A stretch of DNA of 9,325 nt from Desulfovibrio desulfuricans (GTDB lineage: Bacteria > Desulfobacterota > Desulfovibrionia > Desulfovibrionales > Desulfovibrionaceae), in assembly GCA_003251995.1 (NCBI GenBank), contig QKDT01000247.1, positions 1 to 9,325 on the forward strand, in the 5' to 3' direction. The translations under genes and the position numbers were made by a program. Numbering within the stretch: position 1 is the first letter of the stretch; each line of letters begins with the position of its first letter. Shown piece by piece: positions 1 to 6,822 of this stretch. A model generated the notes under the pieces. It was not told the DNA's origin. It saw only the letters and a list, made by a program, of their open reading frames with translations, and searched no databases.

Positions 1-1497
1 ATACGCTTTCAAAATCTTGGGCCGGAACAATGGAAGGCTGATGTTCTGCTTGCTCCCGCCTGTCAGGGCGAAGCTTTGCTCGAGCAGATTCCGCAACTGG
101 ACAAGGTTGCCCCCTGGCTGGTCATAGCCCCTGCACTGCGCGACTTCAAGGGCAAGACGGGCGAACTGGCCCTGTTGCACGGGCACCCCGATCTTTCCGT
201 ACCCCGCGTACTCGCCGTGGGCCTTGGCCCGCGCGAAAAAGTTTCCACCAGCGACATCCGCAAGGCCATAGCCGCCGCAGTGCAACTGTGCCGCAAGCAG
301 GGCTACACTTCCATCGTGCTGCCCGAACCCGCCCTGGCAAAGCTGCCCGGCGGGCGTGAACGGCTGGTGGAAGAATGCGTTTGCGCCGCCCAGCTTGCCC
401 TTTACCGCTTTACGGCCCTCAAAAAGGCCGATGAGGATGAAGCCGCCGACCCGCAATGGCTGGCTGTGGCCTTTGACGGGCAGGAAGTGCCGGACGCCGC
501 CCACGCCGCCGCCCGCAGAGGCGAAAACGCCGCCTGGGCCGTAAGCCTTGCCCGCGACCTGGCCACCACGCCGCCCAATCTGCTCTATCCTGAAATGCTG
601 GCCCAAAAAGCACAGGAGCTGGCACGCGAAAAGGGCTTTAGCTGCACCGTGCTGGATGAAACCGAGCTGGAAAAAGAAAGCATGGGCTGCCTTATGGCAG
701 TTGGTCAGGGTTCGGGCCGTCCGCCCCGCCTTATCGTGCTTGAACACGCTCCCGCGGGCCACGAGCAGGATAAACCCCTTGTGCTGGTGGGCAAGGGCAT
801 CACCTTTGATACAGGCGGCATCAGCATCAAGCCCGCAGCCAACATGCACCAGATGAAGGCCGACATGACCGGCGCAGCCACAGTGCTTGCTACGGTGGCG
901 GCCCTGGCGCAGGAGGATGCGCCCCGCCGTGTGATTGGCCTGCTTGCCTGCGCAGAAAACATGCCCGGAGGCCGCGCCATGCGCCCCGGCGATGTGGTAC
1001 GCGCCGCCAACGGCGATACCGTTGAAATTCAGAACACCGATGCTGAAGGCCGCCTTGCCCTGTGTGATGCGCTGGCCTACGCCCAAAAAACATGGATTCC
1101 CGCGGCGATGGTAGATATTGCCACCCTCACCGGGGCCTGCGCCGTTGCGCTGGGAACCCAGCTTGCGGGCCTGTTCAGCGACGATGCCGACCTTGCCGAG
1201 CGTATCCGCGCTGCGGGTGGCGCTTGTGGCGAGGAATACTGGCCCTTGCCTCTGTGGAAGCCCTATACTGAATCGCTCAAAAGCGAAGTGGCGGACATTT
1301 GCCACATGGGCCCGCGTGAAGGCGGGGCCATCAACGCCGCGCTCTTTTTGCAACACTTTATTCAAGAGGGCGTGCGCTGGGCCCATCTGGACATTGCCGG
1401 GGTAGACTGGGCCGCCAAGGCCACGCCACTTGCCCCCGCAGGGCCCACGGCCTTTGGCGCCCGCACGCTGCTCGATCTCGCCAGGGGAGGCGTGTAA
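1..1497 (+). CDS. pepA: Leucyl aminopeptidase (M17 family), 5' end missing
   Basis: Cytosolic metallo-aminopeptidase that removes N-terminal residues from peptides, normally a hexamer with two metal ions per active site. The reading frame is open from the first base of the window, so the gene starts just upstream; the TTG at 76 is an internal codon, not the start. The roughly 498 codons present are close to the full length of E. coli PepA (503), so only a few residues are missing. The M17 signature NTDAEGRL is encoded at 1033-1056. The upstream motif GKGITFDTGG and the Lys and Asp of KADMTGAAT have the same spacing as E. coli K270, D275, K282 and D293, and the catalytic Arg (E. coli R356) is conserved. 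All metal ligands and active-site residues I can check are present, so the enzyme should be active. The stop codon overlaps the next ATG by one base, suggesting translational coupling. Some PepA proteins also bind DNA; nothing here shows that. Confidence 0.95.
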   Translation: MRFQNLGPEQWKADVLLAPACQGEALLEQIPQLDKVAPWLVIAPALRDFKGKTGELALLHGHPDLSVPRVLAVGLGPREKVSTSDIRKAIAAAVQLCRKQGYTSIVLPEPALAKLPGGRERLVEECVCAAQLALYRFTALKKADEDEAADPQWLAVAFDGQEVPDAAHAAARRGENAAWAVSLARDLATTPPNLLYPEMLAQKAQELAREKGFSCTVLDETELEKESMGCLMAVGQGSGRPPRLIVLEHAPAGHEQDKPLVLVGKGITFDTGGISIKPAANMHQMKADMTGAATVLATVAALAQEDAPRRVIGLLACAENMPGGRAMRPGDVVRAANGDTVEIQNTDAEGRLALCDALAYAQKTWIPAAMVDIATLTGACAVALGTQLAGLFSDDADLAERIRAAGGACGEEYWPLPLWKPYTESLKSEVADICHMGPREGGAINAALFLQHFIQEGVRWAHLDIAGVDWAAKATPLAPAGPTAFGARTLLDLARGGV

Positions 1498-3014
1498 TGA
1501 AGGTATTTCTCATCGGAGCAGGCCCCGGAGATCCGGGCCTGTTGACCATCAAGGGGCGTGACGCCCTGGCCGCCGCCGATGTGGTGGTATACGACGCCCT
1601 GGCAAACGACAGTCTGCTTTCTTATGCCCGCCCCGATGCGGAAAAGATCTACGTGGGCAAAGTGGCGGGCAACCATGCCCTGCCGCAGGATCAGATCAAC
1701 GCCCTGCTGGTCAGCAAAGCCAAGGAGGGCAACGTTGTGGCCCGCCTGAAGGGCGGCGACCCCTATATCTTTGGACGTGGCGGCGAAGAAGGCGAAGAAC
1801 TGGCGGCTGCGGGCGTGCCCTTTGAAGAGGTACCCGGCATCAGCAGCACCATCGCTGCCCCCGCCTATGCGGGCATTCCCGTGACCCACAGGGATTTTGC
1901 CTCTTCCGTCACCATCATCACCGGGCACGAAAACCCCGACAAGCCCGGCTCTGTGCATAACTGGAAGGCTCTTGCCGCCAGCGCATCCACCCTGGTTTTT
2001 GTCATGGGCATGAAAAACCTGCCCGACATTGCCCGCAACCTGCTTGAAGCAGGCATGGATCCACATACCCCTGCGGCCCTCATCTATCGCGGCACCACGC
2101 CCTACCAGCGCAGCCTTGTGGACACGCTGGCCCGCCTGCCCCAGGCGGCGGTAGAAGCCAAGTTTACCAACCCTTCTGTCATTCTTGTGGGCAAGGTTGC
2201 CGCCCTGCGCGACACCCTTGGCTGGTTTGAAAAAAAGGCGCTTTTTGGACGCAGCATTGTTGTCACCCGTGCGCGCGAGCAGGCCAGCGGCCTTGCCCAA
2301 AGCCTTATGGCGCTTGGAGGCGAGGTTATCCAGTGTCCCACCATTGAAATAAGCCCTCTGCCCGATTATGCGGAACTTGACGCAGCCATTGCCAACCTTG
2401 GCAGCTACGGCTGGATCATCTTTACGTCTGTTAACGGCGTAAAGCACTTCTGGCAGCGGCTGGCATACGTGGGCAAGGACACACGCGCCCTGGGCAATTG
2501 CAAGGTGGCTGCCATCGGCCCCGCCACCGCCGACGCCCTGACAGAGCGTGGCGTCACCCCGGACTTTGTGCCCAGCCGCTATGTGGCTGAAGGTGTTCTT
2601 GAAGGCCTGATGGCACTCGAAGATGGCAATGTGGCTGGCAAACGCTTTTTGTTGCCCCGCGCCGCCAAGGCCCGCGAGGTGCTGCCCGAGGAATTGCGCA
2701 AGGCCGGAGCAGTGGTGGACGTTATCTCCGCCTACGAAACCGTTCCCGCGGCGCACAAAAAAGACGAGGTGCTGGAGCGCATCAACGCTGGCACCCTGGA
2801 CTGCGTGACCTTTGGCTCTTCGTCCACGGTAGAAAACTTCCTTTCACTTATCCCGGCAGCAATCCTCAAAAAACATCCCGAGGTCAAGCTTGCCGCCATT
2901 GGCCCTGTGACGGCTGAAACGCTGCAAAAGCATGGCCTTACCTGCAACATCATGCCCATGGACTACACCATCCCGGCATTGGTGGACGCGCTGAAAACGT
3001 ACTTTGCGAGATAA
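1497..3014 (+). CDS. cobA-hemD: Bifunctional uroporphyrinogen-III C-methyltransferase / uroporphyrinogen-III synthase
   Basis: A 505-residue fusion of two consecutive tetrapyrrole enzymes. Residues 1 to about 245 are the SAM-dependent uroporphyrinogen-III methyltransferase: the N-terminal motif GAGPGDPGLLT is at 7-17 and RLKGGDPYIFGRGGEE at 83-98. Residues from about 251 to the end are the HemD fold, beginning GRSIVVTRAREQASGLAQ. HemD cyclises hydroxymethylbilane to uroporphyrinogen III and CobA methylates it at C2 and C7 to precorrin-2, the branch point to siroheme, cobalamin and, in sulfate reducers, haem by the siroheme-dependent (Ahb) route. Such fusions are known in Desulfovibrio. There is no CysG-type dehydrogenase/ferrochelatase domain, so later steps need other enzymes. 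The ATG lies inside the pepA stop (TAATG), and AGGGGAGG at 1483-1490 sits 6 bases ahead of it, which fixes the start. Siroheme is the cofactor of dissimilatory sulfite reductase, giving a high demand for this pathway in such an organism (inference). Confidence 0.95.
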   Translation: MKVFLIGAGPGDPGLLTIKGRDALAAADVVVYDALANDSLLSYARPDAEKIYVGKVAGNHALPQDQINALLVSKAKEGNVVARLKGGDPYIFGRGGEEGEELAAAGVPFEEVPGISSTIAAPAYAGIPVTHRDFASSVTIITGHENPDKPGSVHNWKALAASASTLVFVMGMKNLPDIARNLLEAGMDPHTPAALIYRGTTPYQRSLVDTLARLPQAAVEAKFTNPSVILVGKVAALRDTLGWFEKKALFGRSIVVTRAREQASGLAQSLMALGGEVIQCPTIEISPLPDYAELDAAIANLGSYGWIIFTSVNGVKHFWQRLAYVGKDTRALGNCKVAAIGPATADALTERGVTPDFVPSRYVAEGVLEGLMALEDGNVAGKRFLLPRAAKAREVLPEELRKAGAVVDVISAYETVPAAHKKDEVLERINAGTLDCVTFGSSSTVENFLSLIPAAILKKHPEVKLAAIGPVTAETLQKHGLTCNIMPMDYTIPALVDALKTYFAR

Positions 3015-3017
3015 AAC

Positions 3018-3692
3018 ATGCCCCTGAAAATCGCCATACTGGCCTCTGGCAGCGGCACCAACGCCCAGGCCATGATCGACAAAGCCGCCCAGGGCGTGCT
3101 GGATGTCACCATTGCTCTGATCGTCTGCAACCGCCCCGGAGCGGGCGTTGTGGCCCGTGCGCAAAAAGCGGGTATTCCCTGCCTGGTGCTGGACCACACC
3201 ACCTTTGCCGATCGCGAAAGCTTTGATGCCCGCATGGTTGAAGCCTTGCGCCAAGCCGGAGCCGAGCTGGTTGTGCTGGCGGGCTACATGCGCCTGCTGA
3301 CGCCCCTGTTCCTTGAAGCATTTGCCGGAAAGGTCATCAATATCCATCCTGCCCTGCTGCCCAGCTTTCCCGGTGTGCATGGCGGAGCAGACGCCATGCA
3401 TTACGGCGTAAAGATATCTGGCTGCACCGTGCATTTTGTGGAAGAAAAAGTGGACAGCGGCCCCGTGCTGATTCAGGCCGCCGTGCCAGTCAATGCTGGC
3501 GAAAGCGAGGACGACCTCATGAGCCGCATCCATGTGATGGAACACCGCATCTACCCGCAGGCAGTGCAGTGGCTGGCGCAGGGACGTATTGACGTTAAGG
3601 GGCGGCAGGTACACCTCAAGCCTGGCAGCAGCCCACGCGCCCCGCATGATGGCGACTGGCTGGTTTGGCCGCCGCTGGAGCAGGGTTTTTAA
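3018..3692 (+). CDS. purN: Phosphoribosylglycinamide formyltransferase (GART)
   Basis: Third step of de novo purine synthesis: transfers a formyl group from 10-formyltetrahydrofolate to glycinamide ribonucleotide, in the cytosol. The protein has 224 residues against about 212 in E. coli. The phosphate-binding start ILASGSGTNAQAMID is at residues 7-21. The catalytic Asn, His and Asp are present as N108 and H110 (in NIHPALLPSFPG) and D146 (in EKVDSGPVLIQ), each offset by two from E. coli N106, H108 and D144. The ATG is 3 bases after the cobA-hemD stop with only a weak GAG ribosome site at 3008-3010, so translation may depend on the gene upstream. It is the last gene of the cluster; a strong terminator follows. 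The link to pepA and cobA-hemD seems to be gene order only, not a shared pathway. The last 20 or so residues (after KPGSSP) look less conserved. Confidence 0.96.
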   Translation: MPLKIAILASGSGTNAQAMIDKAAQGVLDVTIALIVCNRPGAGVVARAQKAGIPCLVLDHTTFADRESFDARMVEALRQAGAELVVLAGYMRLLTPLFLEAFAGKVINIHPALLPSFPGVHGGADAMHYGVKISGCTVHFVEEKVDSGPVLIQAAVPVNAGESEDDLMSRIHVMEHRIYPQAVQWLAQGRIDVKGRQVHLKPGSSPRAPHDGDWLVWPPLEQGF

Positions 3693-3715
3693 TACTGCCA
3701 ACCAAGCTGACATGG

Positions 3716-3748
3716 GGAGACTCTTTACCAAAGAGTCTCCTTTTTTTT
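3716..3748 (+). terminator. Rho-independent terminator after purN
   Basis: A perfect 11-bp stem (GGAGACTCTTT at 3716-3726, AAAGAGTCTCC at 3730-3740) closes a 3-base loop and is followed at once by eight T residues (3741-3748). It lies 23 bases after the purN stop and should separate the housekeeping cluster from the fumarate reductase operon. Confidence 0.95.
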
Positions 3749-4026
3749 GACCATGTTCATCCGCAGGTTGCCCCCAAAATCATTATCTAGCTATTTTTAC
3801 AGCATTTTATCGCCGGTTACATTACTTACGAAAGTTTAAATACTTACAAATGCCTGTTGAGCATTGCTCTGACATTATTCGCTGTGTTATTTTTCACTAT
3901 CAACAGAGCACATATTTTATTGTTTGCTCAGCCAATCAGTTTTTGCCCTGCCTCCTGGTCGCGCTGTCTTTTTTGCGCAGCCGGTGGAAGTGACGGCAAA
4001 ACCCACTTATTTTTGAGGAAACCCTT
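3749..4026 (+). promoter_or_regulatory. AT-rich control region of the mfr operon
   Basis: Together with 3693-3748 this is a 334-base gap without a gene. The part from about 3770 to 3925 is clearly more AT-rich than the flanking genes. No strong sigma-70 promoter stands out; the best pair I see is TTTACA (3796-3801) with TACATT (3818-3823), 16 bases apart, which is weak. Four copies of the 5-mer GAGCA/TGCTC occur as two inverted pairs (3859-3863 with 3865-3869, and 3906-3910 with 3925-3929), possible operator half-sites. A directly repeated TACTTAC lies at 3823-3829 and 3841-3847. Nearer the gene, 3941-4001 can fold into a nested hairpin. The ribosome binding site of mfrA, GAGGA, is at 4015-4019, 7 bases before the ATG. 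That the operon's promoter lies here is inferred from the terminator upstream. Confidence 0.6.
3941..4001 (+). other. Possible structured mfrA leader (nested hairpin)
   Basis: Outer arms TTTTGCC (3941-3947) and GGCAAAA (3995-4001) are complementary over 7 bp. Inside them GGTCGCGC (3957-3964) and GCGCAGCC (3975-3982) pair with one mismatch and one G-U around a 10-base loop. The structure ends 25 bases before the mfrA ATG. It matches no riboswitch class I recognise and may be chance; an energy calculation was not possible. Confidence 0.3.
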
Positions 4027-5859
4027 ATGACGCAGCAGTTTACCCGCAGAAAATTTCTGCAATCGGCCTGCATCACCATCAGTGCGTTGACGGTGAACAT
4101 GAGCGGCATTGAAAAAGCCCTTGCCGCAGCCGCTGGAGTCGGCCCCCTGGCAACCTGCGACATCCTGATTATCGGATCGGGTGGCGCTGGCCTGCGTGCC
4201 GCTGTGGCAGCAATGCAAAAAAATCCCAAACTCAACGTGGTTGTGGTCAGCAAATGCATGCCCTCGCGCAGTGCCACCTGTATGGCTGAAGGCGGCATCA
4301 ACGGCGTCACCGACTTTAGCAAGGGCGATTCTTACGAATTGCACTGTTTTGACACGGTGAAGGGCGGCGACTACCTGGTTGACCAGGAATCCACGCTCAA
4401 ATTCTGCGAACAGGCAGGCCCCGCCATCAACGAGCTTGATTACCTCGGCATGCCCTTTTCGCGCACGGCTGAGGGCAAAGTCAAAGCGCGGCCCTTTGGC
4501 GGTGCATCCAAGGTGCGCTGCAACTACTCCGCCGACAAAACGGGGCACATCGTTGCCCACACCTGTCTGGACGACGCCCTGAGCAATGGTGTCAAGTTCC
4601 TTATGGATCACGAGCTGCTTGACGTTGCCGTTGATAATGGTCGCTGCGAGGGAGCCGTGCTGCGCAACATCCGCACAGGCGAAATCGCCCCGGTACGCGC
4701 CAAAGCCGTGGTGCTTGCCACCGGCGGCTATACCCGCATTTTCTGGAACCGCACCTCCACCCCCTACATTGCCACAGGCGATGGCGTTGCCGCCGCCCTG
4801 CGCGCTGGCGTTCCCTTTAAAGACGCCGAAATGGTGCAATTTCACCCCACTGGCGTTGTACACGGCGGCGTGCTTATTACCGAAGCCGCACGCGGCGAAG
4901 GCGGCTATCTGCTCAACAACAAGGGCGAACGCTTTATGAAGAACTACGCCCCCGCCAAAATGGAACTGGGACCCCGCGATATCGTTGCCCGCGCCATTGA
5001 AACAGAAATTCGCGAAGGCCGGGGCTACGGTCAGGGGCTGGAATCTTACGTACTGCTTGATCTCAGACACTTGGGCAGAGATAAAATCGTACACGACCTG
5101 CCGCAGATCCGCCACGTCGGCAAGCTCTTTGAAAACATTGACCTGGTGGAAAAACCCATGGTCATTCGCCCCACGGCGCACTATTCCATGGGCGGCATTG
5201 ACGTAAACACCTTTGACGACATGGCTACGGTTGTACCCGGCCTGTTTACCGCTGGTGAAGCCTCCTGCGTGTCCATCCACGGTGCAAACCGCCTTGGCGG
5301 CAATTCGCTTGCCGATGCGGTTGTTACTGGCAAAATCGCCGGTAACGGCGCGGCTGCGTTTGCCAGCAAGGCCGACTTTAGCGCTGGCAAACGCCTTACC
5401 GACCTGACTGCCAACTGGCAGGGGCGCTTTCGCGGCGTGACCAATGGTGGCGATGCCAAACAGATGTATGCCATCCGCGAAGAAATGGGCGCGCAGCTTT
5501 GGGACAACATGGGCATTTTCCGCACCCAGTCCAAGCTCAACGCCCTTGCCTCCACCCTTGCCGATCTGCGCTCCCGGTATGATGCCCTGCGCGTACCCAA
5601 TGCCAATCCTGTCTACAATACGGTGTTCACCGAATATGTGGAGCTGGGCAACATGCTGCAACTGGCCCAGGCAGTTTGCCTTGCCGCCTCTGAACGCAAG
5701 GAATCGCGCGGCGCGCATACCCGCGAGGACTTTCCCAAGCGCGACGATGCCAACTTTCTCAAGCACAGCATGGTCACCATGGACGAAAGCGGCAAACTGC
5801 GCATGGGCTGGAAAGAAGTGGAGATCACCAAATTCAAGCCTGAGGAGCGGAAGTACTAA
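4027..5859 (+). CDS. mfrA: Tat-exported fumarate reductase flavoprotein subunit (MfrA/SdhA type)
   Basis: Catalytic subunit that reduces fumarate to succinate on FAD, 610 residues. Residues 6-12 are a twin-arginine motif (TRRKFLQ) followed by a mildly hydrophobic stretch and an Ala-rich cleavage region near 31-36, so the subunit is predicted to be exported folded to the periplasm. The FAD dinucleotide motif GSGGAG is at 50-55. Family active-site segments are complete: HPTG 273-276, TEAARGEGG 285-293, the catalytic Arg in ELGPRD (R317), RPTAHYSMGG 381-390 and NRLGGNSLAD 421-430. The His that binds FAD covalently in E. coli FrdA (SKVYPMRSHT) is Ala here (SKCMPSRSAT, A83), so the flavin is probably not covalently bound at this place. 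A Tat signal on this subunit with a CCG-domain partner is typical of Mfr of Wolinella and Campylobacter rather than cytoplasmic Frd or Sdh. GAGGA 7 bases upstream supports the ATG. It overlaps mfrB by one base. Succinate oxidation in vivo cannot be excluded. Confidence 0.88.
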   Translation: MTQQFTRRKFLQSACITISALTVNMSGIEKALAAAAGVGPLATCDILIIGSGGAGLRAAVAAMQKNPKLNVVVVSKCMPSRSATCMAEGGINGVTDFSKGDSYELHCFDTVKGGDYLVDQESTLKFCEQAGPAINELDYLGMPFSRTAEGKVKARPFGGASKVRCNYSADKTGHIVAHTCLDDALSNGVKFLMDHELLDVAVDNGRCEGAVLRNIRTGEIAPVRAKAVVLATGGYTRIFWNRTSTPYIATGDGVAAALRAGVPFKDAEMVQFHPTGVVHGGVLITEAARGEGGYLLNNKGERFMKNYAPAKMELGPRDIVARAIETEIREGRGYGQGLESYVLLDLRHLGRDKIVHDLPQIRHVGKLFENIDLVEKPMVIRPTAHYSMGGIDVNTFDDMATVVPGLFTAGEASCVSIHGANRLGGNSLADAVVTGKIAGNGAAAFASKADFSAGKRLTDLTANWQGRFRGVTNGGDAKQMYAIREEMGAQLWDNMGIFRTQSKLNALASTLADLRSRYDALRVPNANPVYNTVFTEYVELGNMLQLAQAVCLAASERKESRGAHTREDFPKRDDANFLKHSMVTMDESGKLRMGWKEVEITKFKPEERKY

Positions 5860-6818
5860 TGCCTACCATCATCATTGACCGCTTTGACGGTAAAAACAGT
5901 TTTGAGCAGAGCTATAAGCTTGATGCGGCGGATGTTGCGGGCAAGACCGTACTCAACACCCTGCTGTTCATCAAGCAGACGCAAGACCCTACGCTGAACT
6001 TCACGGCATCCTGCCGCTGCGCCATCTGCGGTGCGTGCGCCGTGCGCGTCAACGGGCATGCGATTCTGGCCTGCGACACCAAGATGGACGACCTCGCCAA
6101 AACCTATGGCTCCAGCATCTTCCGCATTTCGCCCCTGGCGAACTTCAAGGTCATTTCCGACCTGGTGGTGGATTGGGAACCAGCCATGGAAAACCTGCGC
6201 AAGGTGCATCCCGGCATGGTGGCTAAGACCGAATTCTCCATGAAGGAAGGCTGCCGCCAGAACCAAAAGGACTTTGACCGCATCATAAAGCAGTGGGACT
6301 GCATCCTCTGCGGCGCCTGTGCCTCAGAGTGCAACAAGCTCACCGCCGACCACAGCGACTACATGGAGCCCTTTGTCTTTACCCATGCATGGCGCGTAGC
6401 CAACGACTCGCGCACCAAAGACCCCCTGCTGCACGGCAAGCCAGCCGTGGCTGGCGGCCTGTGGAACTGCGTGCATTGTCAGGAATGCACCAGCCGCTGC
6501 CCCAACGGCATCAGCGCCGCCGATGACATTGCTGGCCTGCGGACCATGGTTATGAAAAAGGGCATGAACGACGGCGTTGGCCCGGCCCATGCCAAGTCGT
6601 TCTACACTGACCTTGTGGACGATTCGGGCCGCCTTAATGAAGTACGCCTCGCCCTGCGCACCGAAGGCATCAGCACCATTGCCCGCGCCGGCATGGCTGT
6701 TACCCTGCTGCGGCAGGGCAAGATGAACCCCCTTGAGGCCTTTGGCGGCGAAACCATTGAAGGGCATGATGCCCTGGTGAAGATGATTCAGGCGGCCCAT
6801 GCCGCAGAGAAGGAGTAG
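5859..6818 (+). CDS. mfrB: Fumarate reductase iron-sulfur subunit (MfrB/SdhB type, extra cluster Cys)
   Basis: Electron-transfer subunit between the quinol side and the flavoprotein. The 2Fe-2S ligands are C52, C57, C60 and C72 in an N-terminal ferredoxin-like domain (SCRCAICGAC), with an additional Cys at 54 where E. coli FrdB has Met. A 4Fe-4S motif CILCGACASEC gives C148, C151, C154 and C158. The third motif, CVHCQECTSRCP, gives C204, C207, C210 and C214. E. coli FrdB has Val at 207 and a 3Fe-4S cluster, whereas here a complete four-Cys set predicts a second 4Fe-4S cluster, as in E-type succinate:quinone oxidoreductases. At 319 residues it is about 75 longer than E. coli FrdB (244), the extra length being C-terminal. 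There is no signal peptide, so if the enzyme is periplasmic this subunit should be carried out with the Tat-borne flavoprotein (inference). The start overlaps the mfrA stop (TAATG). Confidence 0.9.
   Translation: MPTIIIDRFDGKNSFEQSYKLDAADVAGKTVLNTLLFIKQTQDPTLNFTASCRCAICGACAVRVNGHAILACDTKMDDLAKTYGSSIFRISPLANFKVISDLVVDWEPAMENLRKVHPGMVAKTEFSMKEGCRQNQKDFDRIIKQWDCILCGACASECNKLTADHSDYMEPFVFTHAWRVANDSRTKDPLLHGKPAVAGGLWNCVHCQECTSRCPNGISAADDIAGLRTMVMKKGMNDGVGPAHAKSFYTDLVDDSGRLNEVRLALRTEGISTIARAGMAVTLLRQGKMNPLEAFGGETIEGHDALVKMIQAAHAAEKE
6807..6815 (+). promoter_or_regulatory. Ribosome binding site that fixes the mfrE start
   Basis: GAGAAGGAG, inside the end of mfrB, lies 7 bases before the ATG at 6823. 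An in-frame ATG at 6799 lies upstream of this site and would add PQRRSSR-like residues unlike the family, so 6823 is preferred. Confidence 0.85.
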
Positions 6819-6822
6819 CCGT

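Noticed and set aside
76..78. TTG at 76 as the start of pepA
   Set aside because: The same frame is open to the first base of the window and encodes PepA-like residues upstream (ADVLLAPA), so the true start lies outside.
1362..2756. Long open frame of 464 codons on the minus strand across pepA and cobA-hemD
   Set aside because: It lies antisense to two clearly conserved genes, its translation is Gly/His-rich low-sense sequence without recognisable motifs, and GC-rich codon bias explains such open antisense frames.
3928..5766. Long open frame of 612 codons on the minus strand across mfrA
   Set aside because: It is antisense to a full-length flavoprotein with all family motifs; its product resembles no family and reflects codon bias.
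6799..6801. ATG at 6799 as the start of mfrE
   Set aside because: It lies upstream of the GAGAAGGAG ribosome site, and the family N-terminus fits MQTEFAFFPGC from 6823.
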